Numbered from the stretch's first letter, positions 54,718 through 63,907 are shown. The stretch: 64,000 nt of DNA from Neobacillus cucumis (GCF_023715505.1 NZ_JAMBOH010000018.1:38772-102771), one strand, 5' to 3'. Notes: a model not told the origin generated them from the letters alone. Program-made: numbers and translations.

Positions 54718-55449
54718 TCAAATCGCTGATTTCCGGAATTCCGATGGTGAACAGCCTGTAATTCTTTTAAAATTGTTACTAAAATACGCTAAATCAGCGT
54801 AGCCCACTCTCTCGGCAATTTCTGACATTCGTAAAGTTGTATTTAATAATAACCGTTTGCTTTCCTCAATCCTCAGCTCTGTTAGATAATCAACGAATTT
54901 TTTATTTAATTGCTGCTTGAACAATTGACTAAGATAACTAGGATTCATATGTACACTTTCGGCTGCATCTTTTAGTGTGATTTGGTCTAAAGGTGTTTTT
55001 TCTAAATACTGTAATACTCTTTCGATCGTTGAAGAAGGAAGACTTTCATCTACCGTTTGGATATCCAAGTCCTTAGCTAATTTTTCCAGCCACTTTTCTA
55101 GGCATGCTTTTAGTTCCGTTTCTTCGACTGGTTTGAGCAGATAATCGGTCACTCCTGTTCTCAGAGCCTGCTGGACAAATTGAAACTCGTCATGCACACT
55201 GATCACAACCACATCCTGCTTCTTTTTCAATTGGCTCAACTCTTTAACAAATGTAAGTCCATCCATGATGGGCATTCGGATATCTGATATGATGAGATCC
55301 ACATTATTTTGCTTTACCCAATCGAGTGCCTCCAAGCCATTTTCACATTCTTGTATGACTTGCAACGGAAGATTCAAGTTATTTATGGTCCATTTAAGGG
55401 CTGTACGAACCCATCTCTCGTCATCAACCAACAAGATCGTTTTCTTCAT
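54718..55449 (-). CDS. YesN-like AraC-family response regulator
   Basis: A 243-residue two-component regulator. The receiver domain holds the acidic pocket in VDDERWVRTAL (near 8), phosphorylation Asp in DLIISDIRMPIMDG (near 56) and the Lys in LLKPVEETEL (near 106). The C-terminus carries two AraC helix-turn-helix units (LKDAAESVHMNPSYLSQLFK near 160; MSEIAERVGYADLAYFSNNF near 208). It overlaps the kinase gene by four bases. Likely activates the TRAP operon next to it. Confidence 0.94.
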   Translation of the reverse strand: MKKTILLVDDERWVRTALKWTINNLNLPLQVIQECENGLEALDWVKQNNVDLIISDIRMPIMDGLTFVKELSQLKKKQDVVVISVHDEFQFVQQALRTGVTDYLLKPVEETELKACLEKWLEKLAKDLDIQTVDESLPSSTIERVLQYLEKTPLDQITLKDAAESVHMNPSYLSQLFKQQLNKKFVDYLTELRIEESKRLLLNTTLRMSEIAERVGYADLAYFSNNFKRITGCSPSEFRKSAI

Positions 55450-57272
55450 GGTTTCTCCCCCTCCATATGCTGGTCCAAAAACGGTAAATGGATCAATACC
55501 TTTGTCCCGGAACCAAATTTACTTCTAACTGTGATACCATACTCCGAACCAAACAAATAATGAATCCTTTGGTGCACATTTAAAATTCCTATATTCTTCC
55601 CATCTTTGGCCGGTGTTAATAAGTTTATTCGTTTCCTGATTTCTTCTAAATTTCTTGCCTCTATTCCCTTCCCATTATCGCAAATACTGATCACATATGA
55701 TGATTCAGAATAACGGTAAACAGAAATTACAATTTTAATTTTATTAACTCCGGCATCGTGACCGTGTACAAAGCAATTTTCAACCAATGGCTGTAGGGAA
55801 AACTTAATGGCCTTAAGTTCCATTGCCCATTCGGGAACATCAAATTGATAATCAAAACGGTCCTCAAAGCGAAACTTTTGAATCTTAAGGTACATTTCGC
55901 AAAAATTCAGTTCCTCACGCAGACTGACCGTGGAAGATTGATTATTTAAATTATAGCGGAGCAATTTTCCAAGCGAATAGGACATAACGGCAATATTTTC
56001 TTGATTTTCCTCCAACGCCATTCCCCTAATCGTCTCGAGTGAATTATAGAGGAAATGAGGATTCATTTGTGATTGAAGCATTTTTAATTCTACTTCTTTT
56101 TGCTTAAGCGACATTTCAGCTTCTCTTAATTTAGATACGTATACCTCTTCAAGTAAATTAGCTAGTTTTTCAACTGTATTATTAAAACCTGCCGTTAATT
56201 GACCGATTTCATCATTTGAAACCACACGGACCCTGCCTTCAAGATGGCCCGTCTCTACTTCCTTCATAAAATGCTGCAACCTGCGAATCGGCCGTATAAT
56301 GCTAGTCGCGAAGCCGAAACCGATTAGATAAGCCAAAATTAACGAAATTATAATCGTAGTAGAAATGGTTTTCCCAATCTGGATAATCCCGCCGGTTAAA
56401 TCCCGGTATGGAACAGCTGTTAGAAACCGCCAGCCAAGGTTTTGCGAAAAAGTAAACGTAACAAAATCTTTTCGCTGATTATCTAATATTTCCGTGTGGC
56501 TTCCGTCTGTTTTTAAGGTAACAAGCTGCTTGTATTCTACTTTTTTTCCAAGCTTCGTATAATCAGGATGGTAGATGTAATGCCCATTTGCATCCAAGAT
56601 AAAGAAATAGCCGTTTTTGCTAATCGTTACCTTATTTGAGATTTCTTCAATTCGTCTAAAATTAATATCAATGATGAGCATTCCGACAGGCAGAAGTGTT
56701 CGTGGATTATAGAGACGCCTGACAAGTGAAATAACAGGCTGCTCATTATTTGCTAATGTCAATTTTCTCGTTACTAACATACTCATCCCGTTTAATGGCA
56801 CTAACCGATACCAATACTCCTCTTTGATTTTAGTGGCGGGATAAAAATTTCTTGCCCCAAGGGTATCAATGACTTGTTCGTTATCTAATAGGATCGTGAT
56901 ATTACTGATATCTGCCCTTGAATACTCTGCTGCTTTTAAGGTATTTCGGGTACCATCAATCATACTTTGTTTATGATCGGATTTTGTTGATTTTAATAGA
57001 CTGGATAATTCTGGGGAATTAATGATTTTGAGACTGGTGATTTCAAAATCCTGTAAATAATATTCAATATGTGTTTGTACTTGATCGATGACTTGTCTGC
57101 TTGATTGTCGAAGTTCATTCTCAAGCTCTGCAGATGAACGTTTATACGAGAAAATTCCTACTGAAAGGACAGGAAAAATAACGAGAAAACTAGAAAATAC
57201 GCAGAGTTTAATCATTAAGGATTGATTTTTTAAAAGAATAAACCGTTTAATAAATTCTGCCATTTTCCTCAT
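55446..57272 (-). CDS. YesM-like sensor histidine kinase
   Basis: A 608-residue membrane kinase. Membrane segments are near 20-38 and 305-325 with an extracellular sensing domain of dCache type between. HAMP follows (about 325-380), then the His_kinase segment with the phospho-His in QSQMNPHFLYNSLETI (near 412) and the ATPase motifs VENCFVHGHDAG (near 490) and ISICDNGKGIE (near 520). The pair resembles YesMN of B. subtilis, which serves rhamnogalacturonan use. It lies downstream of a TRAP transporter. Confidence 0.93.
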   Translation of the reverse strand: MRKMAEFIKRFILLKNQSLMIKLCVFSSFLVIFPVLSVGIFSYKRSSAELENELRQSSRQVIDQVQTHIEYYLQDFEITSLKIINSPELSSLLKSTKSDHKQSMIDGTRNTLKAAEYSRADISNITILLDNEQVIDTLGARNFYPATKIKEEYWYRLVPLNGMSMLVTRKLTLANNEQPVISLVRRLYNPRTLLPVGMLIIDINFRRIEEISNKVTISKNGYFFILDANGHYIYHPDYTKLGKKVEYKQLVTLKTDGSHTEILDNQRKDFVTFTFSQNLGWRFLTAVPYRDLTGGIIQIGKTISTTIIISLILAYLIGFGFATSIIRPIRRLQHFMKEVETGHLEGRVRVVSNDEIGQLTAGFNNTVEKLANLLEEVYVSKLREAEMSLKQKEVELKMLQSQMNPHFLYNSLETIRGMALEENQENIAVMSYSLGKLLRYNLNNQSSTVSLREELNFCEMYLKIQKFRFEDRFDYQFDVPEWAMELKAIKFSLQPLVENCFVHGHDAGVNKIKIVISVYRYSESSYVISICDNGKGIEARNLEEIRKRINLLTPAKDGKNIGILNVHQRIHYLFGSEYGITVRSKFGSGTKVLIHLPFLDQHMEGEKP

Positions 57273-57314
57273 TCGTTTTCATTCCTCACCGGTAATATTT
57301 TTTAAACAGAAAAG

Positions 57315-57349
57315 ACCCAGCTGGCAAAGGAAATATTTACCAACTAGGT
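57315..57349 (-). terminator. terminator or attenuator between dctP and the kinase gene
   Basis: Ten-bp stem ACCCAGCTGG / CCAACTAGGT including two G-U pairs on the RNA; CTTTTC follows on the minus strand. It may lower expression of the two-component genes relative to the transporter. Confidence 0.75.
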
Positions 57350-57369
57350 TTTCTGCGTGCTGCTATAGT

Positions 57370-58395
57370 TTATGGACGAGCTTTTTCAATCGCATCCATG
57401 ACCTCTTTATAATCTTTTGAATAGGAATCTACCATCGATTTAACGGCATCTTTCCATGGTTGAATATCATTGACCTCTGTAAAGACTACACCCGCATCTT
57501 TAAGCTTCTTAGTTGAACGCTCTTCCCATTTATCCCACTCTTCTCTTTGAGTTTTCACAGAATCAAGCGCTGCTTGTTTTATCAATTTTTGATCCTTTTC
57601 AGAAAGCTTATCCCATGCAGTCTTACTAATTAGCAATACTTCCGGAATACGCTGGTGATTGTCTAAAACAATGTTCTTTGCTTCTTGATAATGATTAGAA
57701 GAGTCAAAGCTTGGTAGATTATTTTCAGCACCATCAATAATTCCTGTTTGCAGAGCACTGAAAACCTCTCCATATGGCATCGGCGTTGCACTGGCACCTA
57801 AAGCTTCCATGAAATCAATATTAATTTTACTTTGTTGAACACGAATCTTTTGCCCTTTTAAGTCCTTCACACTTTTTAATGGTTTAGTAGAGTAAAAGCT
57901 GCGTGAACCGGAATCGTAGTAAGCAAGCCCTTTCATTTTGGACTTCTCTAATCCATCTAACAATTTGGTCCCCATCTCACCGTTAAGGAAATTCCATAGA
58001 TGCTCTTCACTTTCAAATACATATGGAAGTCCAAGTGCGGTAAACTGATCATTAAACTCAGCAAGCGGACTGGAGTTGATTCTAGTGAATTCAATCGCGC
58101 CAAGCTGAACTTGTTCTAGCACGGATTTCTCATCCCCTAATTGTGCAGATGGAAAAACCTCAATTTTAATACGGCCATTCGTTCTTTCCTCTACTAATTC
58201 AGCAAACTTTTTGTCACCAACAACTGTTGGATAATCAGGCGGCTGATTGTCTGCCAAACGGAAGGTGTATTTTGGCTCCTCTTGCTTAGCCCCTCCGTTT
58301 TTTGTGCTTGAAGCTTCTTCTTTTCCACAAGCTGCGAGGATGGTCCCCATTAATAAAGTTGCTGCTAAAACCCCAGTAATCTTTCTTTTCTTCAT
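57370..58395 (-). CDS. dctP: TRAP transporter solute-binding lipoprotein
   Basis: A 341-residue DctP-family binding protein. The signal peptide ends in the lipobox LAAC (Cys22), so it is anchored outside the membrane. LADNQPPDYPTVVGDKKFAELV (core RLADNQPPDYPTV near 44), GLPYVFESEEHLW (near 120) and the binding Arg in KGQKIRVQQSKI (near 178) fit TRAP proteins that bind organic acids such as uronates or dicarboxylates. Third gene of dctQMP order. RBS AAGGGGG. Confidence 0.94.
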   Translation of the reverse strand: MKKRKITGVLAATLLMGTILAACGKEEASSTKNGGAKQEEPKYTFRLADNQPPDYPTVVGDKKFAELVEERTNGRIKIEVFPSAQLGDEKSVLEQVQLGAIEFTRINSSPLAEFNDQFTALGLPYVFESEEHLWNFLNGEMGTKLLDGLEKSKMKGLAYYDSGSRSFYSTKPLKSVKDLKGQKIRVQQSKINIDFMEALGASATPMPYGEVFSALQTGIIDGAENNLPSFDSSNHYQEAKNIVLDNHQRIPEVLLISKTAWDKLSEKDQKLIKQAALDSVKTQREEWDKWEERSTKKLKDAGVVFTEVNDIQPWKDAVKSMVDSYSKDYKEVMDAIEKARP

Positions 58396-58446
58396 CTAAT
58401 AACCCCCTTGATATTTTTTAAAAATTTATTGTTACCTTTCCTTCGG

Positions 58447-59742
58447 TTACTTGACTAACAAATGTGGCAGCCACAACACAACCTCAGGAATATAGGTAAT
58501 AATTAACAGAACAACAAGTAACGCATAGAAAAATGGCATCATCGCTTTTGTACCCTGCTGGATCGAGACCTTACCGATCGCACAGCCGACAAACAGCACG
58601 GTTCCTACCGGTGGTGTCAATAAACCAATCCCTGCATTTAAAATGAGGACAATACCAAAGTGTACTGGATCCATTCCAAAATTCGTGACCACCGGAAGCA
58701 GGATAGGCGTCATAATTAAAATCATGGGTGCCATGTCCATTGGTGCCCCAAGCAGCAGCAACAGAATATTAATAATTAGCAGAATAATAATTGGATTATC
58801 CGAAATACTTAAGAATAAATCCGTTACCATCGCAGGAACCTTTAAATAGGCTAAGATCCAGCCAAATGAAGCGGAAGCCGCAATTAAGAAAAAGACCATC
58901 GATACTGTTCGCATCGTCCGGGTTAAGATTTTCCATAGATTCGCTAATTTTGCTTCGCGATAAACGACAAACGCTAGAATAAAAGAATATAAACAAGCAA
59001 GAGCACCAGACTCTGTTGCGGTAAACCATCCAGTCAAGATCCCCCCTAAGATAATAACCGCAGGGCTTAGTGATAATAAGCCGTGCAGGAGAATACCGCC
59101 AATTTCAGCCCTAGGAACAGGGTCTGCTTTTTGATAGCCTCGTTTCCTGGCAATAATATAACCTGTAATCATCAAGGAAATTAACATGATAAAGCCAGGA
59201 ACAATCCCTGCCATGAATAAACTAGCAATCGAAACGCCGCCTGCTGCTAAGGAGTATAAAACGAGATTATGACTCGGCGGAACGACTACCCCTTGAATAG
59301 CAGAAGCGATGGTAACACCAACTGCATAGTCTGCTTCATAACCCTTCTTTTTCATCATTGGAATCATTACAGAACCAACGGAAGATACATCGGCGACAGC
59401 AGAACCGGAAATATTTCCAAAGAACAAGGCGGCCACACTGTTGACCATCGCTAGTCCCCCACGGATTCTACCAACCATTAAACTGGCAAAATTCACAATC
59501 CTTGTAGCCAATCCACCTTCACTCATAATTTGTCCTGTCAGGATAAAGAAAGGAATCGCTAGCAATGAAAAAGAGTTCATCCCTTGGATCATTTGCTGCC
59601 CTACAACAGGAAGAGGTATCTTTAGGTAAATAACGGTTAGTAAGGATGAAGCAATAAGTGTCAGGGCAATCGGAAATCGAAATAAGATTAAAAGAACAAA
59701 ACTTGAAAGTAAGATAATGATGCCAATTGTATTTGTGTCCAA
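58447..59742 (-). CDS. dctM: TRAP transporter large permease
   Basis: A 431-residue DctM protein with about 12 membrane segments. Features include FPIALTLIASSLL (N-terminus), AIPFFILTGQIMSEGGLATRI (core PFFILTGQIMSEGG near 62), FGNISGSAVADVSSVGS (near 108) and GAPMDMAPMILIMTPILLPV (near 333). It drives sodium- or proton-coupled uptake. TTG start, with the RBS inside the last codons of dctQ, one base after its stop. Confidence 0.94.
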   Translation of the reverse strand: MDTNTIGIIILLSSFVLLILFRFPIALTLIASSLLTVIYLKIPLPVVGQQMIQGMNSFSLLAIPFFILTGQIMSEGGLATRIVNFASLMVGRIRGGLAMVNSVAALFFGNISGSAVADVSSVGSVMIPMMKKKGYEADYAVGVTIASAIQGVVVPPSHNLVLYSLAAGGVSIASLFMAGIVPGFIMLISLMITGYIIARKRGYQKADPVPRAEIGGILLHGLLSLSPAVIILGGILTGWFTATESGALACLYSFILAFVVYREAKLANLWKILTRTMRTVSMVFFLIAASASFGWILAYLKVPAMVTDLFLSISDNPIIILLIINILLLLLGAPMDMAPMILIMTPILLPVVTNFGMDPVHFGIVLILNAGIGLLTPPVGTVLFVGCAIGKVSIQQGTKAMMPFFYALLVVLLIITYIPEVVLWLPHLLVK

Positions 59743-59743
59743 G

Positions 59744-60241
59744 TTACAATCCCTCCTCTATGTCTTTATGACGATTGGTATTAATGTTAAAGAATTGGAG
59801 AAGAGAATAGACACAAATCATCACTCCTGTAACCGGCATGACAGCGTAGGTTATACTGCTTGGCAGCTTTGTTGCCGGCAGGGTAGAATCCAGCATCAAT
59901 ATGGTAAAGTCCCAGCCCTGAATGACTAGATATAAACCAAAGGCAAAAGTGGATGCACTGATAATCTTATCGAGAATCTTATTAAATTTCTTTGGAAATA
60001 GATTGGTAAACGAATCGATTCCCATGTGGATATACTCGCGAAATCCAATTGCCATGGCCATAAAGGCAAACCAAGCGAGCAGCAAAAGCGTAATTTCCTC
60101 TGACCAAAAGAAAACAAAATTAAATAATTTCCGTGTCATAACCTGGGTGGTTACGACCAAGATAAGGGCAACTAACGACAGTAAAGTGAATTTTTCAAAA
60201 ATTCCATCGATCGCTAGACCTATCTTCTTAATTACATTCAT
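59744..60241 (-). CDS. dctQ: TRAP transporter small permease
   Basis: A 165-residue DctQ protein with four membrane segments. VTTQVMTRKLFNFVFFWSEEI (core MTRKLFNFVFFWSEE near 35) and FREYIHMGIDSFTNLFP (near 67) are family signatures. First gene of the operon; RBS GGAGGAAGG. The cre-like palindrome lies just upstream. Confidence 0.94.
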   Translation of the reverse strand: MNVIKKIGLAIDGIFEKFTLLSLVALILVVTTQVMTRKLFNFVFFWSEEITLLLLAWFAFMAMAIGFREYIHMGIDSFTNLFPKKFNKILDKIISASTFAFGLYLVIQGWDFTILMLDSTLPATKLPSSITYAVMPVTGVMICVYSLLQFFNINTNRHKDIEEGL

Positions 60242-60257
60242 AAGCCTTCCTCCAACT

Positions 60258-60271
60258 TGAAAACGTTTTCT
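60258..60271 (-). promoter_or_regulatory. cre site in the dctQMP leader
   Basis: TGAAAACGTTTTCT; the core GAAAACGTTTTC is a perfect 12-base palindrome. It matches the cre consensus except the last base. It ends 17 bases before the dctQ start, where bound CcpA would block elongation or overlap the RBS. Confidence 0.7.
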
Positions 60272-60461
60272 TGTCTTTCATTTTACGGACCTTATGAATG
60301 TTTTTAAATGTTGTTTTTTTAGGATAATTTGTGATTTTTTTAGGTTGGATGTTTTTTGTTAGTTTATCAAACGAATTAATTATTTTAAACTTAACATGTT
60401 TGTGGGTTTCATTCAACCAGCCTAAGCTAAAAAATCCCTTTACTCTTTTTTATACAAAAAA

Positions 60462-60488
60462 GACCGGAATGCTTTATACACTTCGGTC
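60462..60488 (-). terminator. terminator overlapping the end of the UDG-like gene
   Basis: Stem GACCGGAATG / CACTTCGGTC with one mismatch and one wobble; on the minus strand TTTTTTGTATA follows. The upstream arm includes the last sense codons. Confidence 0.75.
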
Positions 60489-61286
60489 ATTACTTGATTG
60501 TAAAAATTTTTGAGATCGAACGACTTTTTCGTTTGAAAATCTACCTTTAAAAAATTCATCCAGCTGCTGTTTCATTTCATCTTTATTCTCTCGAAATTGC
60601 CGATGTCGATGGCCATTTCCTCCTGATGGATGTGGGAATCCGCCGAGAACATACTCGCTCTCAATCAAATGCTGCTCCATAAAGTATCTTATAACCCTGC
60701 TTATATTAACACCTAATGGAATGATTAGGGGTTTATTTAGTCGAGTAATATCAGTAACAAAGTACTTCCGTACATATGACAGTAAAAGTTCTGTTTTTAT
60801 GATATCAGGTCTGGAACCATTAAAGTTCTTTTGATCAAAAAAGACGGCATAAGGAAGCAGTGAGGTATTATATACTAAGTGACTCGATGATTCAAATAGG
60901 TCTATCGTAGAGGGGATACCTAAATGTCCAGCGAGTCCTAGTTCATCCAGCATCGCGACCAGATTTTTGCGCATCGTTCCTTCAAAACTGGCCTTCTTTT
61001 TTACTTCATGAAGAATTTCTTCATCCTTCCAACCGCGGTCCTTGCATTCTACTACGGTTGAATAGGCCTTTTTCATTTGGTGCAATCCTGGTGTAATGCC
61101 GACGATTACCACTCTGGCTTGGTCATTGATATAATCAAAAGGTGTGTAATAGATCTCTAATTTTTTCTCGTTGTCCTTGTCGAGCAAAAACTTTTTATTG
61201 AGAATTTCTTTATCCTCTATCGGCAGAGATAAATGATAGATTTCATTTTTAAAATCTGAGAACATTGAAGCGGCTACAATTCCCAA
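60474..61286 (-). CDS. uracil-DNA glycosylase superfamily-like protein
   Basis: A 270-residue soluble protein. VVIVGITPGLHQ (near 60) resembles the water-activating motif 1 and GGFPHPSGGNGHRHRQ (near 213) the HPS-type motif of the UDG superfamily. Lengths between them fit the fold. The family member is not one I can name, and glycosylase activity is not shown. The start is uncertain: TTG 61286, six bases after AGGTG, is preferred; GTG 61295 and ATG 61265 are alternatives. Confidence 0.65.
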   Translation of the reverse strand: MGIVAASMFSDFKNEIYHLSLPIEDKEILNKKFLLDKDNEKKLEIYYTPFDYINDQARVVIVGITPGLHQMKKAYSTVVECKDRGWKDEEILHEVKKKASFEGTMRKNLVAMLDELGLAGHLGIPSTIDLFESSSHLVYNTSLLPYAVFFDQKNFNGSRPDIIKTELLLSYVRKYFVTDITRLNKPLIIPLGVNISRVIRYFMEQHLIESEYVLGGFPHPSGGNGHRHRQFRENKDEMKQQLDEFFKGRFSNEKVVRSQKFLQSSNDRSV

Positions 61287-61604
61287 AATAGACACCTGCT
61301 TTCATAATAAAAGAGGTTATCTTGCAAAAAGATTACTTTCTTAAGAAAATAGATGATTGCTTTCTGTGATGAAAAAGACAATAACATCACGATTTTGGTT
61401 TTACTTGATACAAAGTAAATGCGAAGGTGATTCTGACAGAATCAGGTGAAATTCGGTTACGATTGTCCGAATGCCGGGCTCATTCGGACGCGAGCCACCG
61501 GAAATCGAGTTGTCTTGTCTGAATCCGATCCCATTCGGACACGATCTCCTGCAAAAGAAGCTCCCCCTCTAATTCGAGCTTAACCACCAGAATATCGAAC
61601 TTGC
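61287..61604. other. intergenic region containing two tandem hairpins
   Basis: AT-rich DNA at 61296-61430 shows no recognised element. The hairpin pair lies at 61465-61540. No gene with an RBS was found. Confidence 0.5.
61465..61568. repeat. two hairpin units with a 52-base period
   Basis: GTCCGAAT / ATTCGGAC (61465-61489, 9-base loop) and GTCTGAAT / ATTCGGAC (61517-61540, 8-base loop, one G-U pair). Their starts are 52 bases apart and the flanks are partly alike. Period and the GTCC arm recall the array at 27354-27559. Confidence 0.72.
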
Positions 61605-62816
61605 CTAGTCAGAATCCTTAACCACATATCCATTGTTTTTTAAAACTCCCCTAATTTCCTCAATATGGTCCTGATTTTTCGTTTCTAACGCGAGCTCTAA
61701 CTGGGCATAGCCAGGATAAATATCCTTGCCAACATGATCAAGATGAACGGATTGAATATTGGCATCTAACTCAGCGATCGAGCTCAACACCCTTTGCATT
61801 TCACCTGGCTTGTCTTTTACAATCATAGAAAAATTAGCATACCGTCCCGACTCCACCATACCACGTTCAATAATCCGCGAGATAAAATTCACATCCACAT
61901 TCCCACCGCTGATAACGGCAACCACATTCTTCTCTTTAAAATTCACCTTCTGATATAAAAGTGAAGCTAACGATACAGCCCCTGACCCTTCCACCAGCAG
62001 CTTATTTCGTTCTAACAGAAGCAACATAGTTCTGGCAATTTCCATTTCATCCACACAAATAATATCATCTACATACTTTTCAACCAATGCGAAATTATGT
62101 AACCCCGGTTTCTTAACTGCAATTCCATCTGCCATCGTAGGCGTAGACTCCACCCTTACAGGCTCATGTTCAACTAACGATTGTCTCATACTCGGGCAAG
62201 CCATCGCTTGAACTCCATAAACACGAACATGAGGATTTTTCTCCTTAACAGCCAAAGCGATGCCGCCAATGAGTCCGCCTCCCCCGACTGGAACCATAAT
62301 TGCTTCTACACCTGGAAGTTGCTCTAATATTTCTAAACCAACCGTCCCCTGTCCAGCAATAACCGAGTCATCATCAAAGGCATGGACAAAAGTTGCCCCC
62401 ATCTGATCCTTTAATTCCAAAGCGTACGCAAGGGCATCATCAAACGTGTGTCCCTGCAGCACAACCTCTGCTCCATACTGTCTGGTCGCAGACACCTTAC
62501 TTAGCGGCGCTCCCTTCGGCATAACAATCGTACAGGGAGCTCCTAGCATTTGACTAGAATAGGCGACACCTTGGGCGTGATTGCCGGCGGAGGCAGCCAC
62601 AACCCCTTTTTGCAATTCCGCCTCCGTTAAAGAAATCATTTTATTATAGGATCCTCTTACTTTAAAAGAACCTGTTTTCTGCAGGTTTTCCAACTTTAGA
62701 TAGACCTTATTATTAGCTGAAATACTGCTAAAGGTTTGTGAAAAATCAAGTGGAGTTGTGTGGACAATTCCCTTCATTTTTTCACGAGCAAGGATAATAT
62801 CATCTAAGGTTATCAA
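61605..62816 (-). CDS. ilvA: threonine ammonia-lyase with C-terminal ACT domain
   Basis: A 403-residue PLP enzyme making 2-oxobutanoate and ammonia from threonine. The PLP lysine is in GSFKVRGSYNKM (near 55); SAGNHAQGVAYS (near 80) and VPVGGGGLIGGIAL (near 177) bind the cofactor. Residues about 330-400 are an ACT domain (FSMIVKDKPGEMQRVLSSIA). Single-ACT length fits the Bacillus-type or catabolic enzyme. TTG 62816 is eight bases after AGGAGG, so I chose it over TTG 62822. No T-box precedes it. Confidence 0.94.
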   Translation of the reverse strand: MITLDDIILAREKMKGIVHTTPLDFSQTFSSISANNKVYLKLENLQKTGSFKVRGSYNKMISLTEAELQKGVVAASAGNHAQGVAYSSQMLGAPCTIVMPKGAPLSKVSATRQYGAEVVLQGHTFDDALAYALELKDQMGATFVHAFDDDSVIAGQGTVGLEILEQLPGVEAIMVPVGGGGLIGGIALAVKEKNPHVRVYGVQAMACPSMRQSLVEHEPVRVESTPTMADGIAVKKPGLHNFALVEKYVDDIICVDEMEIARTMLLLLERNKLLVEGSGAVSLASLLYQKVNFKEKNVVAVISGGNVDVNFISRIIERGMVESGRYANFSMIVKDKPGEMQRVLSSIAELDANIQSVHLDHVGKDIYPGYAQLELALETKNQDHIEEIRGVLKNNGYVVKDSD

Positions 62817-62914
62817 TAGCAATACCTCCTACATCCCATTTTCTTATTGTTAGGATGTTCTTGGTTAAGCAATCTATACTTCTGTGCCATGATCAACTGC
62901 TGCTAACTGGTTGC

Positions 62915-63310
62915 CTACGGAACAATCCTCGGTGGTTGGCCAGTCTCCTCTTCAAGCACACGAAGGCCTCCGATTACTTCATACGCAGAACCAACCGACA
63001 CAAGGAAATCACCTGTAATGGCCATTTTTTGTTCTTGGATCAGTTTGATTTTATCGGTTTCACCAAGTTGGCTTTGTACAGATAAAGCTTCTAATAGCTG
63101 GCCGATTGTCCGAAGCCAAGCACCAGATAATATTTGCTGTTCACCCAATCGATTGGCGTCTTCTTCTAAATGGAATAATCCGGATAATCCTTTTAACTCA
63201 ATAAATTGTCCGATCACTTGAATCCAGAGCCCTAGGGCAACCTCTTTTTCCAATTGTAAAATTTTTTGTTCGTATTCGTTTTCATTATGCTCACTTTTCG
63301 TATCAATCAT
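62915..63310 (-). CDS. hypothetical protein with three internal repeats
   Basis: About 131 residues. Three helical repeats share a pattern small-x-W/F-hydrophobic-x-x-I/V-G: LGLWIQVIGQFIELKGL, LSGAWLRTIGQLLEALSV and ITGDFLVSVGSAYEVIGGL, spaced about 30-45 residues. No signal peptide. The start is either ATG 63310 (AAGGTG nine bases upstream) or GTG 63322 (GGGAG eight bases upstream). It precedes ilvA on the same strand. Function unknown. Confidence 0.65.
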   Translation of the reverse strand: MIDTKSEHNENEYEQKILQLEKEVALGLWIQVIGQFIELKGLSGLFHLEEDANRLGEQQILSGAWLRTIGQLLEALSVQSQLGETDKIKLIQEQKMAITGDFLVSVGSAYEVIGGLRVLEEETGQPPRIVP

Positions 63311-63479
63311 TTGTATAGGCACCTTGATTACTCCCACCCTCAGAACACAATTTTGAGTTATTTTATGATAAACCACTACAATGGTGTCTGTTTTTTCACA
63401 AGGAAGAGACCTAGTCAAAATGCCCCCGCCATGCATAGAGTAATACAAAGTCTGGTCACATCAGAAAAATGGACGGTGA

Positions 63480-63854
63480 GTGAAATTGTTTGAAGTAAAA
63501 GAGTGTAAATATGGCAGAGGAATCTTTGCAACTAGAAATATATGCAAGGGCGAATTGATTCATGAGGCCCCAGTTATTATTTCTCCCAGCGACGAATACA
63601 GAAATTTAAAGAAGACGATATTTGTAGAATATGTATTTTGGTGGGGCGAAAATTTAGAGGAATGTGCACTGGCATTAGGCTATGGTTCCCTATTTAACCA
63701 TTCCTATTCACCAAATGCATTATATAAGCTCAACTTAGCTCAGAAAACGATTGACTTTTATGCTCATACTGATATTAAAGAAGGCGAAGAAATCATGATT
63801 AATTACAATGGTGATCCTGACAATGATACACCTGTATGGTTTGATGTTCTTTAA
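63480..63854 (+). CDS. SET domain protein
   Basis: A 124-residue protein consisting of a SET domain: YGRGIFATRNICKGELI (N-terminal SAM-binding strand region), GYGSLFNHSYSPNALY (near 68, matching the NHS-P knot motif) and EGEEIMINYNGD (near 101). SET proteins transfer methyl groups to protein lysines. Bacterial targets are mostly unknown. Start GTG 63480 is uncertain, as the RBS is weak; TTG 63486 is an alternative. It ends in a strong terminator. Confidence 0.85.
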   Translation: MKLFEVKECKYGRGIFATRNICKGELIHEAPVIISPSDEYRNLKKTIFVEYVFWWGENLEECALALGYGSLFNHSYSPNALYKLNLAQKTIDFYAHTDIKEGEEIMINYNGDPDNDTPVWFDVL

Positions 63855-63907
63855 GACTCCTATAAAATGATTGAAGAGGCTGGGACAAAACCCACCTCTA
63901 AGATGAA

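Noticed and set aside
62817..62914. T-box or other leader upstream of ilvA
   Set aside because: The gap is under 100 bases, without a T-box sequence or terminator pair.
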